Source of the DNA: Methylobacterium bullatum
Lineage (GTDB): Bacteria > Pseudomonadota > Alphaproteobacteria > Rhizobiales > Beijerinckiaceae
Assembly (NCBI RefSeq): GCF_014845095.1
Contig: NZ_NKUG01000083.1
Span: 1-42,796 of the forward strand
DNA: 42,796 nt
Direction of reading: 5' to 3'
In this document: piece after piece, positions 24,136 to 33,361 of the stretch
How positions within the stretch are numbered: the first letter of the stretch is position 1
How the letters are laid out: each line of letters begins with the position of its first letter
The notes under the pieces: generated by a model
Told to the model about the DNA's origin: nothing
The model's input: the letters and a program-made list of their open reading frames with translations, nothing else
The model's database searches: none
Made by a program: the position numbers and the translations under genes

Positions 24136-25496
24136 TGGCCGAGACTCCCAAGGACCCGACCCTCAAGGATGCGCGTCCCCTGCCGCGCACCAAGCCCCGC
24201 TTCTCGGCGACCTTCACCCCCGACGTGATGTCTGAGATCCGCCGCGCCGCCGCCACCGGCATCTATGATATCCGTGGCGCGGGTGCGAAGCGCAAGCTGC
24301 CGCATTTCGACGACCTCCTGTTCCTGGGCGCCTCGATCAGCCGCTACCCGCTGGAGGGCTACCGTGAGCGCTGCGGCACCGAGGTTGTGCTGGGCGCACG
24401 CTTCGCCTCGAAGCCGATCCACCTCAAGACCCCGATCACCATCGCGGGGATGAGCTTCGGCTCGCTCTCGGCCCAGGCCAAGGAAGCGCTCGGGCGCGGG
24501 GCGACGCTGGCCGGCACCTCGACCACGACCGGCGACGGCGGCATGACGCAGGAGGAGCGCGGGCATTCGCAGACGCTGGTCTACCAGTACCTGCCCTCGC
24601 GCTACGGCATGAACCCGGACGACCTGCGCAAGGCGGATGCGATCGAGATCGTCATCGGCCAGGGCGCCAAACCCGGCGGCGGCGGCATGCTGCTCGGCCA
24701 GAAGATCACCGAGCGTGTCGCCGGCATGCGCTGTCTGCCCCCGGGCGTCGACCAGCGCTCGGCCTGCCGCCATCCGGACTGGACCGGGCCGGACGACCTC
24801 GAGATCAAGATCGAGGAACTGCGTGAGATCACCGATGGCGAGAAGCCGATTTACGTGAAGGTCGGCGCCTCGCGGCCCTATTACGACACCGCGCTCGCCG
24901 CCAAGTCCGGCGCCGACGTGGTCGTGCTGGACGGCATGCAGGGTGGTACGGCCGCAACGCAGGACGTGTTCATCGAGCATGTCGGCATCCCGATCCTGGC
25001 GGCGATCCGCCCCGCGGTGCAGGCGCTGCAGGACCTCGGTCTGCACCGGAAGGTGCAGCTCGTGGTCTCGGGCGGCATCCGCTCGGGAGCCGATGTGGCC
25101 AAGGCCCTGGCGCTCGGCGCCGACGCCGTCGCCATCGGCACGGCGGCGCTCATCGCGCTGGGCGACAACGATCCGCGCTGGGAGGCCGACTATCAGGCCC
25201 TCGGCACCACCGCCGGAGCCTACGACGATTGGCACGAGGGCAAGGATCCCGCCGGCATCACCACGCAGGACCCGGAACTGGCCAAGCGCCTCGACCCCGT
25301 CCTCGCCGGCCGGCGGCTGGCCAACTACCTCGCCGTGATGACCCTGGAGGCGCAGACCATCGCGCGCGCCTGCGGCAAGAGCCACCTGCACAACCTCGAA
25401 CCCGAGGACCTCGTGGCGCTCACCATCGAGGCCGCCGCCATGGCGCAGGTGCCGATGGCCGGCACGGGCTGGATTCCGGGCAAGACCGGCTTCTGA
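24135..25496 (+). CDS. mgsC: N-methylglutamate synthase subunit C (FMN-binding glutamate-synthase-like)
   Basis: A 453-residue alpha/beta-barrel enzyme homologous to the FMN/2-oxoglutarate domain of GltB (GlxD). Visible features are the flavin-binding ITIAGMSFGSLSAQAKEALG, the glycine-rich QGAKPGGGGMLLGQKIT, IYVKVGASR, VVLDGMQGGTAATQD and VSGGIRSGADVAKALALGAD. A cysteine in the CLPPGVDQRSACRHP segment recalls the Fe-S region of glutamate synthase, but I cannot confirm a cluster. It condenses methylamine with 2-oxoglutarate to give N-methylglutamate. The start overlaps mgsB. Confidence 0.92.
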   Translation: MAETPKDPTLKDARPLPRTKPRFSATFTPDVMSEIRRAAATGIYDIRGAGAKRKLPHFDDLLFLGASISRYPLEGYRERCGTEVVLGARFASKPIHLKTPITIAGMSFGSLSAQAKEALGRGATLAGTSTTTGDGGMTQEERGHSQTLVYQYLPSRYGMNPDDLRKADAIEIVIGQGAKPGGGGMLLGQKITERVAGMRCLPPGVDQRSACRHPDWTGPDDLEIKIEELREITDGEKPIYVKVGASRPYYDTALAAKSGADVVVLDGMQGGTAATQDVFIEHVGIPILAAIRPAVQALQDLGLHRKVQLVVSGGIRSGADVAKALALGADAVAIGTAALIALGDNDPRWEADYQALGTTAGAYDDWHEGKDPAGITTQDPELAKRLDPVLAGRRLANYLAVMTLEAQTIARACGKSHLHNLEPEDLVALTIEAAAMAQVPMAGTGWIPGKTGF

Positions 25497-25504
25497 GCAC
25501 AACG

Positions 25505-25531
25505 AAGGGCCGTCCCACGGGGGCGGCCTTT
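25505..25531 (+). terminator. hairpin between mgsC and gmaS
   Basis: An 8-bp stem with one G-T pair (arms 25505-25512 and 25524-25531) followed by TTCCCTTC. It sits 8 bases after the mgsC stop and before gmaS. It is probably a weak or partial terminator that lowers gmaS relative to mgsABC, or marks a separate gmaS promoter. Confidence 0.45.
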
Positions 25532-25583
25532 CCCTTCGACAGCACGGCCGAGCGGGCCGCCCGATTCAACGCAGGGTGACGCC

Positions 25584-26882
25584 ATGAACACGGATCTCGA
25601 AACCGTCGCGAAAGAGCGCGGCATCAAGTACTTCCTCGTCTCCTACACGGACCTGTTCGGCACGCAGCGCGCCAAGCTCGTCCCGGCCGCCGCCATCGCC
25701 AGCACCTGTAGAAACGGCGCCGGGTTCGCAGGCTTCGCCACCTGGCTCGACATGAGCCCGGCCGATGCCGACCTCCTCGCCGTGCCCGATGCCGCCGGCC
25801 TGATCCAGCTGCCCTGGAAGCCGGAGGTGGGCTGGCTGCCCGCCGATCTCGTCATGGGCGGCAAGCCGGTGGAGCAGGGGCCGCGCAACATCCTCAAGCG
25901 CCTGATCGCCGAGGCGGCCCGCGACGGTTTGCAGATGAAGACCGGCGTCGAGTGTGAGTTCTTCCTGATCACGCCGGACGGTTCCGAGCCGGCGGACATG
26001 GCCGACCGGCAGATGAAGCCCTGCTACGACCAGTCGGCCCTGATGCGCCGCTACGACGTGATCACCGAGATCTGCGACGCCATGCTGGAACTCGGCTGGA
26101 AGCCGTACCAGAACGACCACGAGGACGCGAACGGGCAGTTCGAGATGAACTGGGACTACGACGACGCCCTCGTCACCGCCGACCGGCACGCCTTCTTCAA
26201 GTACATGACCCGCTCGATCGCCGAGAAGCACGGCCTGCGCGCGACCTTCATGCCCAAGCCCTTCATGAACCTGACCGGCTCCGGCTGCCACGCCCACGTT
26301 TCGCTCTGGAAGGGCGACCGCAACGTCTTCGCCGATGCGTCGGACGAGATCGGAATGTCGCGGGAGGGCTACCACTTCATCGGCGGGCTCATCCACTCCG
26401 CCGATGCGCTGGCCGCCATCACCAACCCGTGCGTAAATTCCTACAAGCGCATCAATGCCCCGCGCACCACGTCCGGCGCGACCTGGGCTCCCAACACCGT
26501 GACCTATACGGGCAACAACCGTACCCACATGATCCGCATCCCCGATGGCGGGCGCTTCGAGTTCCGCCTCGCCGACGGTGCGGCCAATCCCTATCTGCTC
26601 CAGGCGGGCCTCCTCGCCGCCGGCCTCGACGGCCTGCGCAACCGCCGCGATCCGGGCCAGCGCCTCGACATCAACATGTACACGGACGGCCATACGGTTG
26701 AGGGCGTCAAGTGTCTGCCGCTCAACATGTTGGACGCCATGCGGGCCCTCGAGAAATGCGACGTGCTCAACGAGGCCTTGGGTTCGTTCGTGCCGAGCTA
26801 TCTCAAGCTCAAGACCGAGGAATGGAACGCCTATTCGCGCCACCTCACCCAGTGGGAGCGCGACACCACGCTCGACTGCTGA
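25584..26882 (+). CDS. gmaS: gamma-glutamylmethylamide synthetase (glutamine synthetase-like)
   Basis: A 432-residue ATP-dependent ligase of the glutamine synthetase superfamily (GlnT type). It begins with a beta-grasp-like region (KYFLVSYTDLFGTQRAKLVP). Catalytic-domain motifs are GVECEFFLI, FEMNWDYDDALVTADRHAFF, FMPKPFMNLTGSGCHAHVSL (the ATP/glutamate-binding GxGxHxHxS), NSYKRINAP and FEFRLADGAANPYLLQA. It makes gamma-glutamylmethylamide from glutamate and methylamine. Its position directly after mgsABC separates it from an ordinary glutamine synthetase. It completes the three-enzyme N-methylglutamate pathway in this window. Confidence 0.92.
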   Translation: MNTDLETVAKERGIKYFLVSYTDLFGTQRAKLVPAAAIASTCRNGAGFAGFATWLDMSPADADLLAVPDAAGLIQLPWKPEVGWLPADLVMGGKPVEQGPRNILKRLIAEAARDGLQMKTGVECEFFLITPDGSEPADMADRQMKPCYDQSALMRRYDVITEICDAMLELGWKPYQNDHEDANGQFEMNWDYDDALVTADRHAFFKYMTRSIAEKHGLRATFMPKPFMNLTGSGCHAHVSLWKGDRNVFADASDEIGMSREGYHFIGGLIHSADALAAITNPCVNSYKRINAPRTTSGATWAPNTVTYTGNNRTHMIRIPDGGRFEFRLADGAANPYLLQAGLLAAGLDGLRNRRDPGQRLDINMYTDGHTVEGVKCLPLNMLDAMRALEKCDVLNEALGSFVPSYLKLKTEEWNAYSRHLTQWERDTTLDC

Positions 26883-27106
26883 AGCCCGGACCACCCGCCG
26901 GTCCCGACGGGGAAAGTCGCGCGAGTTGCCCCCGCCCTCGCGCGGAAGGGGTTCCCGGCCGAAGGGATTCCGGCGGGATCATGCTTGATTAGAACCAGAC
27001 TGAAGGACATATCGCTTCCGGTTGCCGGTCCCGAGATTTGGGTGCATGAACCGGCTGATCTCGGCTTTTCGGTCCGAAACAGACGACGACGGGCGGGAAG
27101 AGCTCT

Positions 27107-29860
27107 GTGGACCACGACGACAGCAGCGCAGGAATCGAGGCCGACCGTCGTGCGGCCCTCGTGCGCTACGGCATCCTCGATACGGAGGCCGAAGCGGATT
27201 TCGACGATATCGTGAAGGCCGCGTCGGCGGCCTGCGATATGCCGATTTCCCTGATCTCCCTGCTCGACGGCGACCGCCAATGGTTCAAGGCCGAGACGGG
27301 TTTCGGTCGGCGGGAGACCCCGATCTCCTCTTCGATCTGCCGCCATGCCGTCCAGGAGCAGGACGCGGTGTTCGTGATTCCCGACACGACCCGCGACGAA
27401 CGGACCTCAGCGAACCCGTTGGTCACCGGCGACTCGCATGTGCGCTTCTATGCCGGTGTGCCTCTGCAGACGTCGAAAGGCGTCACCCTCGGCACGCTCT
27501 GCGTCCTCGACACAAAACCGAACAGCCTGACCGCGGCGCAGAAGCTGATCCTGCAGACGCTGGCCAAGCAGGTGATGGCCCTGCTCGAACTGCGCCGTGC
27601 CCTGCAGGACCGGCGCGAGAGCGACCGGCTCAACAAGGCGATCCTGGAAAGCGCCGTCGATTACGGCATCATCTCCTTGGATCTGTCCGGCCGGGTGACG
27701 AGCTGGAACACCGGCGCGGAACGCGTCATCGGCTGGAGCGAGGCCGAGATGCTCGGCGAGCCCGCCCATGTCTTCTTCACGCCCGAGGATGTCGAGACCG
27801 GCGCTCCCGAGCAGGAGATGGGTGCCGCACTGCTGCACGGGCGGGCTAGCGACGAGCGCTGGCACCGGCGCAAGGACTGGACCCTGTTCTGGGGCCTCGG
27901 CGAGATGATGCCGCTCAGGAACGAGGACGGACATCCGGAGGGATTCATCAAGATCCTGCGCGACCGCACGGAACAGCGCCTCGCGAACCAGAAGCAGCGC
28001 GACGACGCGGAATTCATGCGCAGCGTCCTCGCCTCGTCGGCCGATTGCATAAAGGTGATCGACCTCGACAACCGCCTGACCTTCATGAGTGAGGGCGGGA
28101 TGCGGGTGATGGAGGTGAGCGACTTCAACGCGATCCAGAACTGTCCCTGGCCGGATTTCTGGCAGAACCAGGGCAATGACGACGCCTATGCGGCTCTTGC
28201 TGCCGCCAAGGCCGGGGGAACGGGCCATTTCCAGGGTCAGGCCAACACCATGGCGGGCAATCCCCGCTGGTGGGACGTGCAAGTCACCCCGATCCTCGAT
28301 GCCGAAGGACGCCCCGAGCGGCTGCTCTCGGTCTCCCGCGACATCACCGTCCAGAAGACCGCCGAGCAGCGGATCAGCGCCAGCGAGGCGCGCTGGCGGG
28401 GCCTGTTCACCAGCATGCAGGAAGGGTTCTTCCTCGGCGAACTCGTTCGCGACGGGGCCGGGCGGGCCTGCGATTACCGCTTCCTGGAGATCAACCCGGC
28501 CTTCGCCCGGCAATCGGGCCTGTCGGAGCAAAGCGTCGGCCGTACCGTTCGAGAGCTCGTTCCCGAGATCGACCAGGGGCTGATCGACCGTTATGCGAGC
28601 GTGGTCGATACCGGCGAACCGAGCCTGTTCGAGATCACCGTGCCCGGCCTCGGCCGGACCTTCGAGGTCCGCGCCGGACACGAAAGCGGCCAGCGGTTCA
28701 GCTGCCTTTTCCTCGACGTCACCGAACGCAAGCAGGGCGAGACCCGCCGGCTCGCCATCGCGGAACTCGGCGACCGCCTGCGCGACCTGAGCGACCCGGA
28801 AGCGATCGCGTTCGTCGCGGCAGAGATCACGGGCCGGACCCTGGGACTGTCCCATTCCGGTTACGGAGCCGTGGACCAGGAGCGCGAGACCATCGTCGTC
28901 GGTCGAGGGTGGTCGGCGCCGGGCTTCCCCGGCATCGACGGAGCCCGCGAGTTTCGGGATTACGGCTCGTGTATCGACGCGCTGAAGGCTGGAACGGCGG
29001 TTCTGATCGAGGATGCCGCCGCGGATCCGCGCACCGCATCGGATGCGGTTTCGCTGAACGACATCCGCATCCGTTCGTTCGTCGACTTGCCGGTCATGGA
29101 GCACGGACGATTCGTCGCCGTATTCTACGCAGCCAAGGACGTCCCGCACGCCTGGAATACCGAAGAAATCGGGTTCATCCGCAACATCGCCGACCGGACA
29201 CGTGCCGCCATCGCGCGGATTGAGGCGGAGGCGCAGCAGCGCGTCCTGAATCTCGAACTCAGCCACCGCATGAAGAACATGTTGGCGATGGTGCAATCCA
29301 TCGCCACTCAGACCATGCGGAACGCCACCGATGTCGTGAGCGCCAAGGAGGTGCTGGCAGGACGTCTGATCGCGCTGGGCAAGTCGCACGACCTGCTACT
29401 GGGCGGGTCGCTCGGCGATACGCCCCTGAAGACGCTGATCGAAAGTGCCCTGGAGCCTCACAAGGACAAGCCAGACCGTTTCTCCCTTCGCGGGCCGGCC
29501 CTGAATGTGGGTGCCAAGGCCGCGATGTCGCTGGCCCTCATCCTCCATGAGCTCGCGACCAATGCCGCCAAGTACGGCGCCCTCTCTACCGCCAAAGGCA
29601 GCGTCTCCATCGTCTGGGAGATCTGTCGGAGCGAGGGCGAGGGCGGCGATCAGGTGCTGCTGCGCTGGATCGAGGCCGGAGGGCCGCCGGTCAGTCCGCC
29701 CACCCGCACGGGGTTCGGGACACGCTTGATCGGGCGGGGACTTGCCGGCAATTTCGGCGGCGAGGTCTCCCTCGATTACCGCACGGCCGGTGTGGTCTGT
29801 ACGCTCGAAGCGTCGCTGAAAGGTCTGCAGGCCGTGGATACGCCGCCCGACTTCCGTTGA
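27107..29860 (+). CDS. multi-sensor HWE-type histidine kinase (GAF-PAS-PAS-PAS-GAF)
   Basis: A 917-residue soluble sensor kinase. An N-terminal GAF (about 20-165, FDDIVKAASAACDMPISLIS) is followed by three PAS-like segments (about 180-290, 300-415 and 425-545) and a second GAF (about 560-705). The HWE dimerisation domain has phospho-acceptor His-720 in LELSHRMKNMLAMVQSIATQ. The ATPase domain has HELATNAAKYGAL (N-box) and GFGTRLIGRGL. There is no membrane segment, so the signal is cytoplasmic. The start is GTG at 27107, which gives the usual short lead into GAF. It converges with a kinase-regulator pair on the minus strand. Confidence 0.92.
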   Translation: MDHDDSSAGIEADRRAALVRYGILDTEAEADFDDIVKAASAACDMPISLISLLDGDRQWFKAETGFGRRETPISSSICRHAVQEQDAVFVIPDTTRDERTSANPLVTGDSHVRFYAGVPLQTSKGVTLGTLCVLDTKPNSLTAAQKLILQTLAKQVMALLELRRALQDRRESDRLNKAILESAVDYGIISLDLSGRVTSWNTGAERVIGWSEAEMLGEPAHVFFTPEDVETGAPEQEMGAALLHGRASDERWHRRKDWTLFWGLGEMMPLRNEDGHPEGFIKILRDRTEQRLANQKQRDDAEFMRSVLASSADCIKVIDLDNRLTFMSEGGMRVMEVSDFNAIQNCPWPDFWQNQGNDDAYAALAAAKAGGTGHFQGQANTMAGNPRWWDVQVTPILDAEGRPERLLSVSRDITVQKTAEQRISASEARWRGLFTSMQEGFFLGELVRDGAGRACDYRFLEINPAFARQSGLSEQSVGRTVRELVPEIDQGLIDRYASVVDTGEPSLFEITVPGLGRTFEVRAGHESGQRFSCLFLDVTERKQGETRRLAIAELGDRLRDLSDPEAIAFVAAEITGRTLGLSHSGYGAVDQERETIVVGRGWSAPGFPGIDGAREFRDYGSCIDALKAGTAVLIEDAAADPRTASDAVSLNDIRIRSFVDLPVMEHGRFVAVFYAAKDVPHAWNTEEIGFIRNIADRTRAAIARIEAEAQQRVLNLELSHRMKNMLAMVQSIATQTMRNATDVVSAKEVLAGRLIALGKSHDLLLGGSLGDTPLKTLIESALEPHKDKPDRFSLRGPALNVGAKAAMSLALILHELATNAAKYGALSTAKGSVSIVWEICRSEGEGGDQVLLRWIEAGGPPVSPPTRTGFGTRLIGRGLAGNFGGEVSLDYRTAGVVCTLEASLKGLQAVDTPPDFR

Positions 29861-29871
29861 GGCGATAGCAG

Positions 29872-29893
29872 GGAAGCGGATGCCGCTCTCCCG
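29872..29893. terminator. imperfect hairpin between converging signalling genes
   Basis: GGGAAGCGG pairs with CCGCTCTCCC with one bulge, in the 60-base gap between the converging kinase and response-regulator genes. GAAAAG follows on plus; there is no strong T-run. Confidence 0.35.
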
Positions 29894-29920
29894 AAAAGCG
29901 GATGCCGGGCAGGGCCGGCC

Positions 29921-30379
29921 TCAGTCTGCGCGGATCTGGGCCGCGCCGGGATCCTTGGAGTTGAGCGCGCAGCCGCAGGTGAACACCCTGGCGCCGCTGT
30001 CGGCTCCCCGCGAGACCGCCTCGCAGGTGAGAAGATGCCGGAGCTGCGCCTCCAGCTGATCCTTCTGATACGGCTTCTGCATCACGGGCACAGCCTGATA
30101 GGCCGGCTCCAGTCCGGCCGAGCCGTAACCTGTTGCGAACAGGAACGGGATGCAGCGCTCGAACAGCTGATCGGCCACGGGATAGCTGCGCGTTTCGCCG
30201 AGATTCACATCGAGGACGGCCGCATCGAAGTCGCCGGCCTGAAGCCGCCGCAGCGCCTGGTCGAGGCGCATGGCGACAACGACCTCGCAGCCGAGATCGA
30301 TAAGCATGTCCTCGGCGAGCATCGCGACAAGGCTTTCGTCTTCCACCAGCAGGACCCGGCGTCCCTCCAGGATACTCAT
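29921..30379 (-). CDS. single-domain response regulator
   Basis: A 152-residue receiver protein without an output domain. The acidic pocket is Glu-13/Asp-14 (VLLVEDESLV), the phospho-acceptor is Asp-57 (AAVLDVNLGE), and the conserved Lys is in VMQKPY. A 25-residue tail after the receiver contains two cysteines (VFTCGCALN), which is unusual. Its start overlaps the stop of the upstream HWE kinase by four bases (ATGA), so the pair is translationally coupled and the kinase is the expected partner. Confidence 0.9.
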   Translation of the reverse strand: MSILEGRRVLLVEDESLVAMLAEDMLIDLGCEVVVAMRLDQALRRLQAGDFDAAVLDVNLGETRSYPVADQLFERCIPFLFATGYGSAGLEPAYQAVPVMQKPYQKDQLEAQLRHLLTCEAVSRGADSGARVFTCGCALNSKDPGAAQIRAD

Positions 30380-31443
30380 GAGACCGGACGCCCCGTCACG
30401 ACATCCTGTCCATGCCAACCCAGCGCGGTCAGTGGGATGTCGAGGCGGCATACGAGTCCGGCCGGTGCGAAATCGATCTCGGCGCTGCCGTCGAATTCCA
30501 GCGGCAATTGCCGCTCGATGAGCCTCGAGCCGAAACCCCTGCGGGTCGGAGGGATCACTTCCGGGCCGCCCGTCTCCGTCCAGGTGAGGGACAGGCGTTC
30601 GCGCCCGCCATCGGACGTCAGCGTCCATGTCACTGAGACGCGGCCTTCGGGAACCGAGAGGGCGCCGTATTTGGCGGCGTTGGTCATCAATTCGTGCAAC
30701 GCCATCGCCAGCGTCACGGCGACCTTGGGGTGGAGGCGGGTATCCGGGCCGGTGATGTTGAACCGCGTCCCGTCGGTCTCCGCGACCGCATGGGGTGCGA
30801 TCGCCCGCTCGACGACACCGATGAGGCTGGCGCTCTCCCAATTGGATTCCGTCAGGACATTGTGGGCGTCCGAGAGCGCCACGACGCGGGCATCGAACAC
30901 GGCGCGGGCCGGCTGGTCGGCGACGTTGCGGAAAGTCTGCGCCGCGATGGACTGGACGGTGGCCAGGGTGTTCTTCACCCGGTGGTTCAGCTCGTTCGTC
31001 AGCAATTTCTGCCGCTCGGCCGCCGCCTTCTCCTCCGTGATGTCGCGGACTTCGATGATCGTACCGATGATCTTGGCCGCATCGTCGCGAATCGGGCTCG
31101 CGGTGAAGCCGACGGGGTAGAAATGCCCGTCCTTGTGGACGAACACCTCTTCACCGCGTTCCTGGTTGTTCTCGGGGAAGGCACGGTCGATGGCGCATTC
31201 CTCTAACGGGAACGGACGGCCATCGGGGTAGGTGTGGTGGACGATGTCGTGCAGCGGACAGTCGCGCGCGAGCACCTCTCCGACGCTGAATCCGGTGAGC
31301 AATTCGGCGGCGCGGTTCATGTAGACGCAGTGCTGCCGGTCATCCATCAGGAAGATCGCCACCGACGCGTTGTTGAGCACGGCGTTCAGCCGGCGCTCGG
31401 TCTCGTGGAGCTGTGACCCGCGGCGCAGGGTCGGCAGGGACAT
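30376..31443 (-). CDS. PAS-domain HWE histidine kinase
   Basis: A 355-residue soluble kinase. One PAS domain (about 15-135: LNAVLNNASVAIFLMDDRQH, then ELLTGFSVGEVLARDCPLHD) ends in the DITEEKAAAE linker. The HWE domain has His-154 in NELNHRVKNTLATVQSIAAQ. The ATPase domain has HELMTNAAKYGALSVPEG and RRGFGSRLIERQLPLEF. The ATG at 31443 starts a few residues before the PAS helix; a GTG 14 codons earlier is an alternative. It is coupled to the response regulator downstream. This kind of pair often feeds into the general stress response or light/redox signalling; that is inferred. Confidence 0.9.
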   Translation of the reverse strand: MSLPTLRRGSQLHETERRLNAVLNNASVAIFLMDDRQHCVYMNRAAELLTGFSVGEVLARDCPLHDIVHHTYPDGRPFPLEECAIDRAFPENNQERGEEVFVHKDGHFYPVGFTASPIRDDAAKIIGTIIEVRDITEEKAAAERQKLLTNELNHRVKNTLATVQSIAAQTFRNVADQPARAVFDARVVALSDAHNVLTESNWESASLIGVVERAIAPHAVAETDGTRFNITGPDTRLHPKVAVTLAMALHELMTNAAKYGALSVPEGRVSVTWTLTSDGGRERLSLTWTETGGPEVIPPTRRGFGSRLIERQLPLEFDGSAEIDFAPAGLVCRLDIPLTALGWHGQDVVTGRPVS

Positions 31444-31894
31444 CGAGGCTTCGGCGGAGGAAACGAGTGGCGGCCGGGTCGGCACGAGGCAGGCTCTCTG
31501 CAAGGTTGGGTGGGCACCCGATGGCGCACCGCAATATCCTAACGGCTTCGATAGGGTTCGGCGAGGAAAGATCGGCCGATCCCCGATATCCCCGCGCACC
31601 GACATGCGAAAGCGTGAGGGGCGGCGGTTTGTTCCGCGCCACGGGCTTCGGCAAGCGATCCGGTGTCGAAACGCAGACGGCAGCGAGAATTCTCTGGGAT
31701 GGCACAGCGCCGTCGTGCCGGACGATCGCATCGCGTCGGTCCTACTCTCCTGACTGAGGAGGGGGGGATGGATGGATCGGCCCCGTATTGCAGGTCGGGC
31801 CGGGATCGTATGGGGGACGGTCGGACGCCATGCCGCAAGCCGGGATGGGGATGAGACTCTTGATCGACATGGGATCCGCCCGAGTTCCCGGCGC
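31444..31894. other. divergent intergenic region, no supported gene
   Basis: About 450 bases between the minus-strand PAS kinase and the plus-strand hydrolase fusion. Open frames cross it in several directions, including an in-frame extension of the hydrolase, but they read as Arg/Ser-rich noise. It should contain both promoters; I could not assign them. Confidence 0.4.
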
Positions 31895-33361
31895 ATGCCA
31901 AACTCTCCCGCCCCCCACACTACCATCCCCGGCCCCTGCACGGTGGTTTGCCTGCATTTCCTTGGGGGAAGCGCGCGGGAATGGGAGCCGGTCGCGGCTC
32001 TTCTCGATGGCGTCGCTCGCATTGTGGCTCTTGACCTGCCCGGTTTCGGCGATGCCGCCGCCGTGTCCGGTTATTCGGTGGCGGCGATGGCGGATCATGT
32101 GGCGGCGGGGATCGCCGCCGCCGATCCCGGTGGTCGATGGTATCTCGCGGGCCATAGCATGGGTGCGAAGGTCGCCCTGGCCCTCGCCCGGCGCGCCGAG
32201 GATGGTGCACCGGATCTGGCGGGGCTCGCCGGGCTGGTGCTGCTGGGCGGTTCACCGCCGAGCCCCGAGCCGATGTCCGACGACAAGCGGCGGGAGATGA
32301 TGGAATGGATCTCAGCGGATGCGGAGACCCGTCGCCGTAAGGCCGGAGAGTTCGTCGACCAGAATACCGGCTCTCCCCTCGGCGAGCCGCTTCGGACCCG
32401 CGCGGTCGAGGACGTTCTGCGCGCCTCTCCCGCCGCCTGGACGGCGTGGCTGCGCGACGGCTCCCGCGAGGATTGGAGCCGCCGGATCGGCATCCTGCGC
32501 ATGCCGGCCGTGGTCGTCGGCGGAACCGAGGATGCCGATCTCGGCACCGCCGCGCAGAAGGCTCTGACCCTTCCCCACTTGGCCCATGGCCGGCTGGTTG
32601 CTCTCGATGGCGCAGGGCACCTGCTGCCGCTGGAGCGGCCGGAGGCCGTGGCCAGCCTCATCGCGGGTCTCGCCTCCGAGGAACCGCTCCTGAAGTCCGA
32701 GGCACCGACCGTGCCGGAGCCCTATCGCGCGCTGATCGAATCCGACCGGGTGAACACGCGCCTGCGCGCGGCGCTCCTCGCTCGGGCCGAACCCGACGGC
32801 TCGGCCGATCGGCCCGTGTACCTCGACCCGGTCGAGCTCGCGCAGCTTCGCGCCGTCGTGGACAGGGTTTTGCCGCAGGACGGCACGGGCCGGATCGACA
32901 TCGCAGCGCAGATCGAGGCTCGGCTCGCTGCCGGAACCGGGGATGGATGGCGTTTTGCCAAGCTGCCGGCGGACGGAGCGGCCTACCGCGCCGCCCTGCG
33001 AACCCTGGATGCCGCCGCCCGGTCCGTCCACGCGACGGGCTTCCTGTGCCTCGACGGCGGTGAGCAGGACGCCTTCCTGCAGGCCGCCGCCGCCGGCGAG
33101 CCGCTGTCGCATGAGGTGCCGGTGGATGGGCTCGATGCCGAAGAGATGACCTTGTGGTTCGAGGATCTGCGCAGCGACGCAGTGCGGATCTATCTCGCCC
33201 ACCCCGCAAGCCTCGCCCGGATCGGCTTTTCCGGGATTGGCGCGGGCGGCGACGATGCGGAAACCCTGCCGGGCTTCGTGCGCGTCGGCATCGGTGACCC
33301 GGAACCCTGGGAGTCCTCCGCTCTGCAAAAGTCCTCTACCCTCGGGGAGACCGGACGATGA
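31895..33361 (+). CDS. alpha/beta hydrolase fused to a gluconate 2-dehydrogenase subunit 3-like domain
   Basis: A 488-residue two-part protein. The first half (about 1-255) is an alpha/beta hydrolase: oxyanion region [12 protein letters not shown], nucleophile serine in [14 protein letters not shown], acid near [12 protein letters not shown], and the histidine in [14 protein letters not shown]. The second half (about 295-475) resembles gluconate 2-dehydrogenase subunit 3 ([20 protein letters not shown], and [20 protein letters not shown]). That family is the small partner of GMC-type membrane dehydrogenases and usually a separate protein with a Tat signal, which is absent here. I chose ATG 31895 since earlier residues are not hydrolase-like. 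The stop overlaps the start of the GMC gene, which fits a shared complex. Confidence 0.82.
   Translation: MPNSPAPHTTIPGPCTVVCLHFLGGSAREWEPVAALLDGVARIVALDLPGFGDAAAVSGYSVAAMADHVAAGIAAADPGGRWYLAGHSMGAKVALALARRAEDGAPDLAGLAGLVLLGGSPPSPEPMSDDKRREMMEWISADAETRRRKAGEFVDQNTGSPLGEPLRTRAVEDVLRASPAAWTAWLRDGSREDWSRRIGILRMPAVVVGGTEDADLGTAAQKALTLPHLAHGRLVALDGAGHLLPLERPEAVASLIAGLASEEPLLKSEAPTVPEPYRALIESDRVNTRLRAALLARAEPDGSADRPVYLDPVELAQLRAVVDRVLPQDGTGRIDIAAQIEARLAAGTGDGWRFAKLPADGAAYRAALRTLDAAARSVHATGFLCLDGGEQDAFLQAAAAGEPLSHEVPVDGLDAEEMTLWFEDLRSDAVRIYLAHPASLARIGFSGIGAGGDDAETLPGFVRVGIGDPEPWESSALQKSSTLGETGR

Noticed and set aside
24129..26894. Minus-strand frames of 457 and 442 codons opposite mgsC and gmaS
   Set aside because: Full-length shadows of conserved plus-strand genes, with compositions typical of reversed codons.
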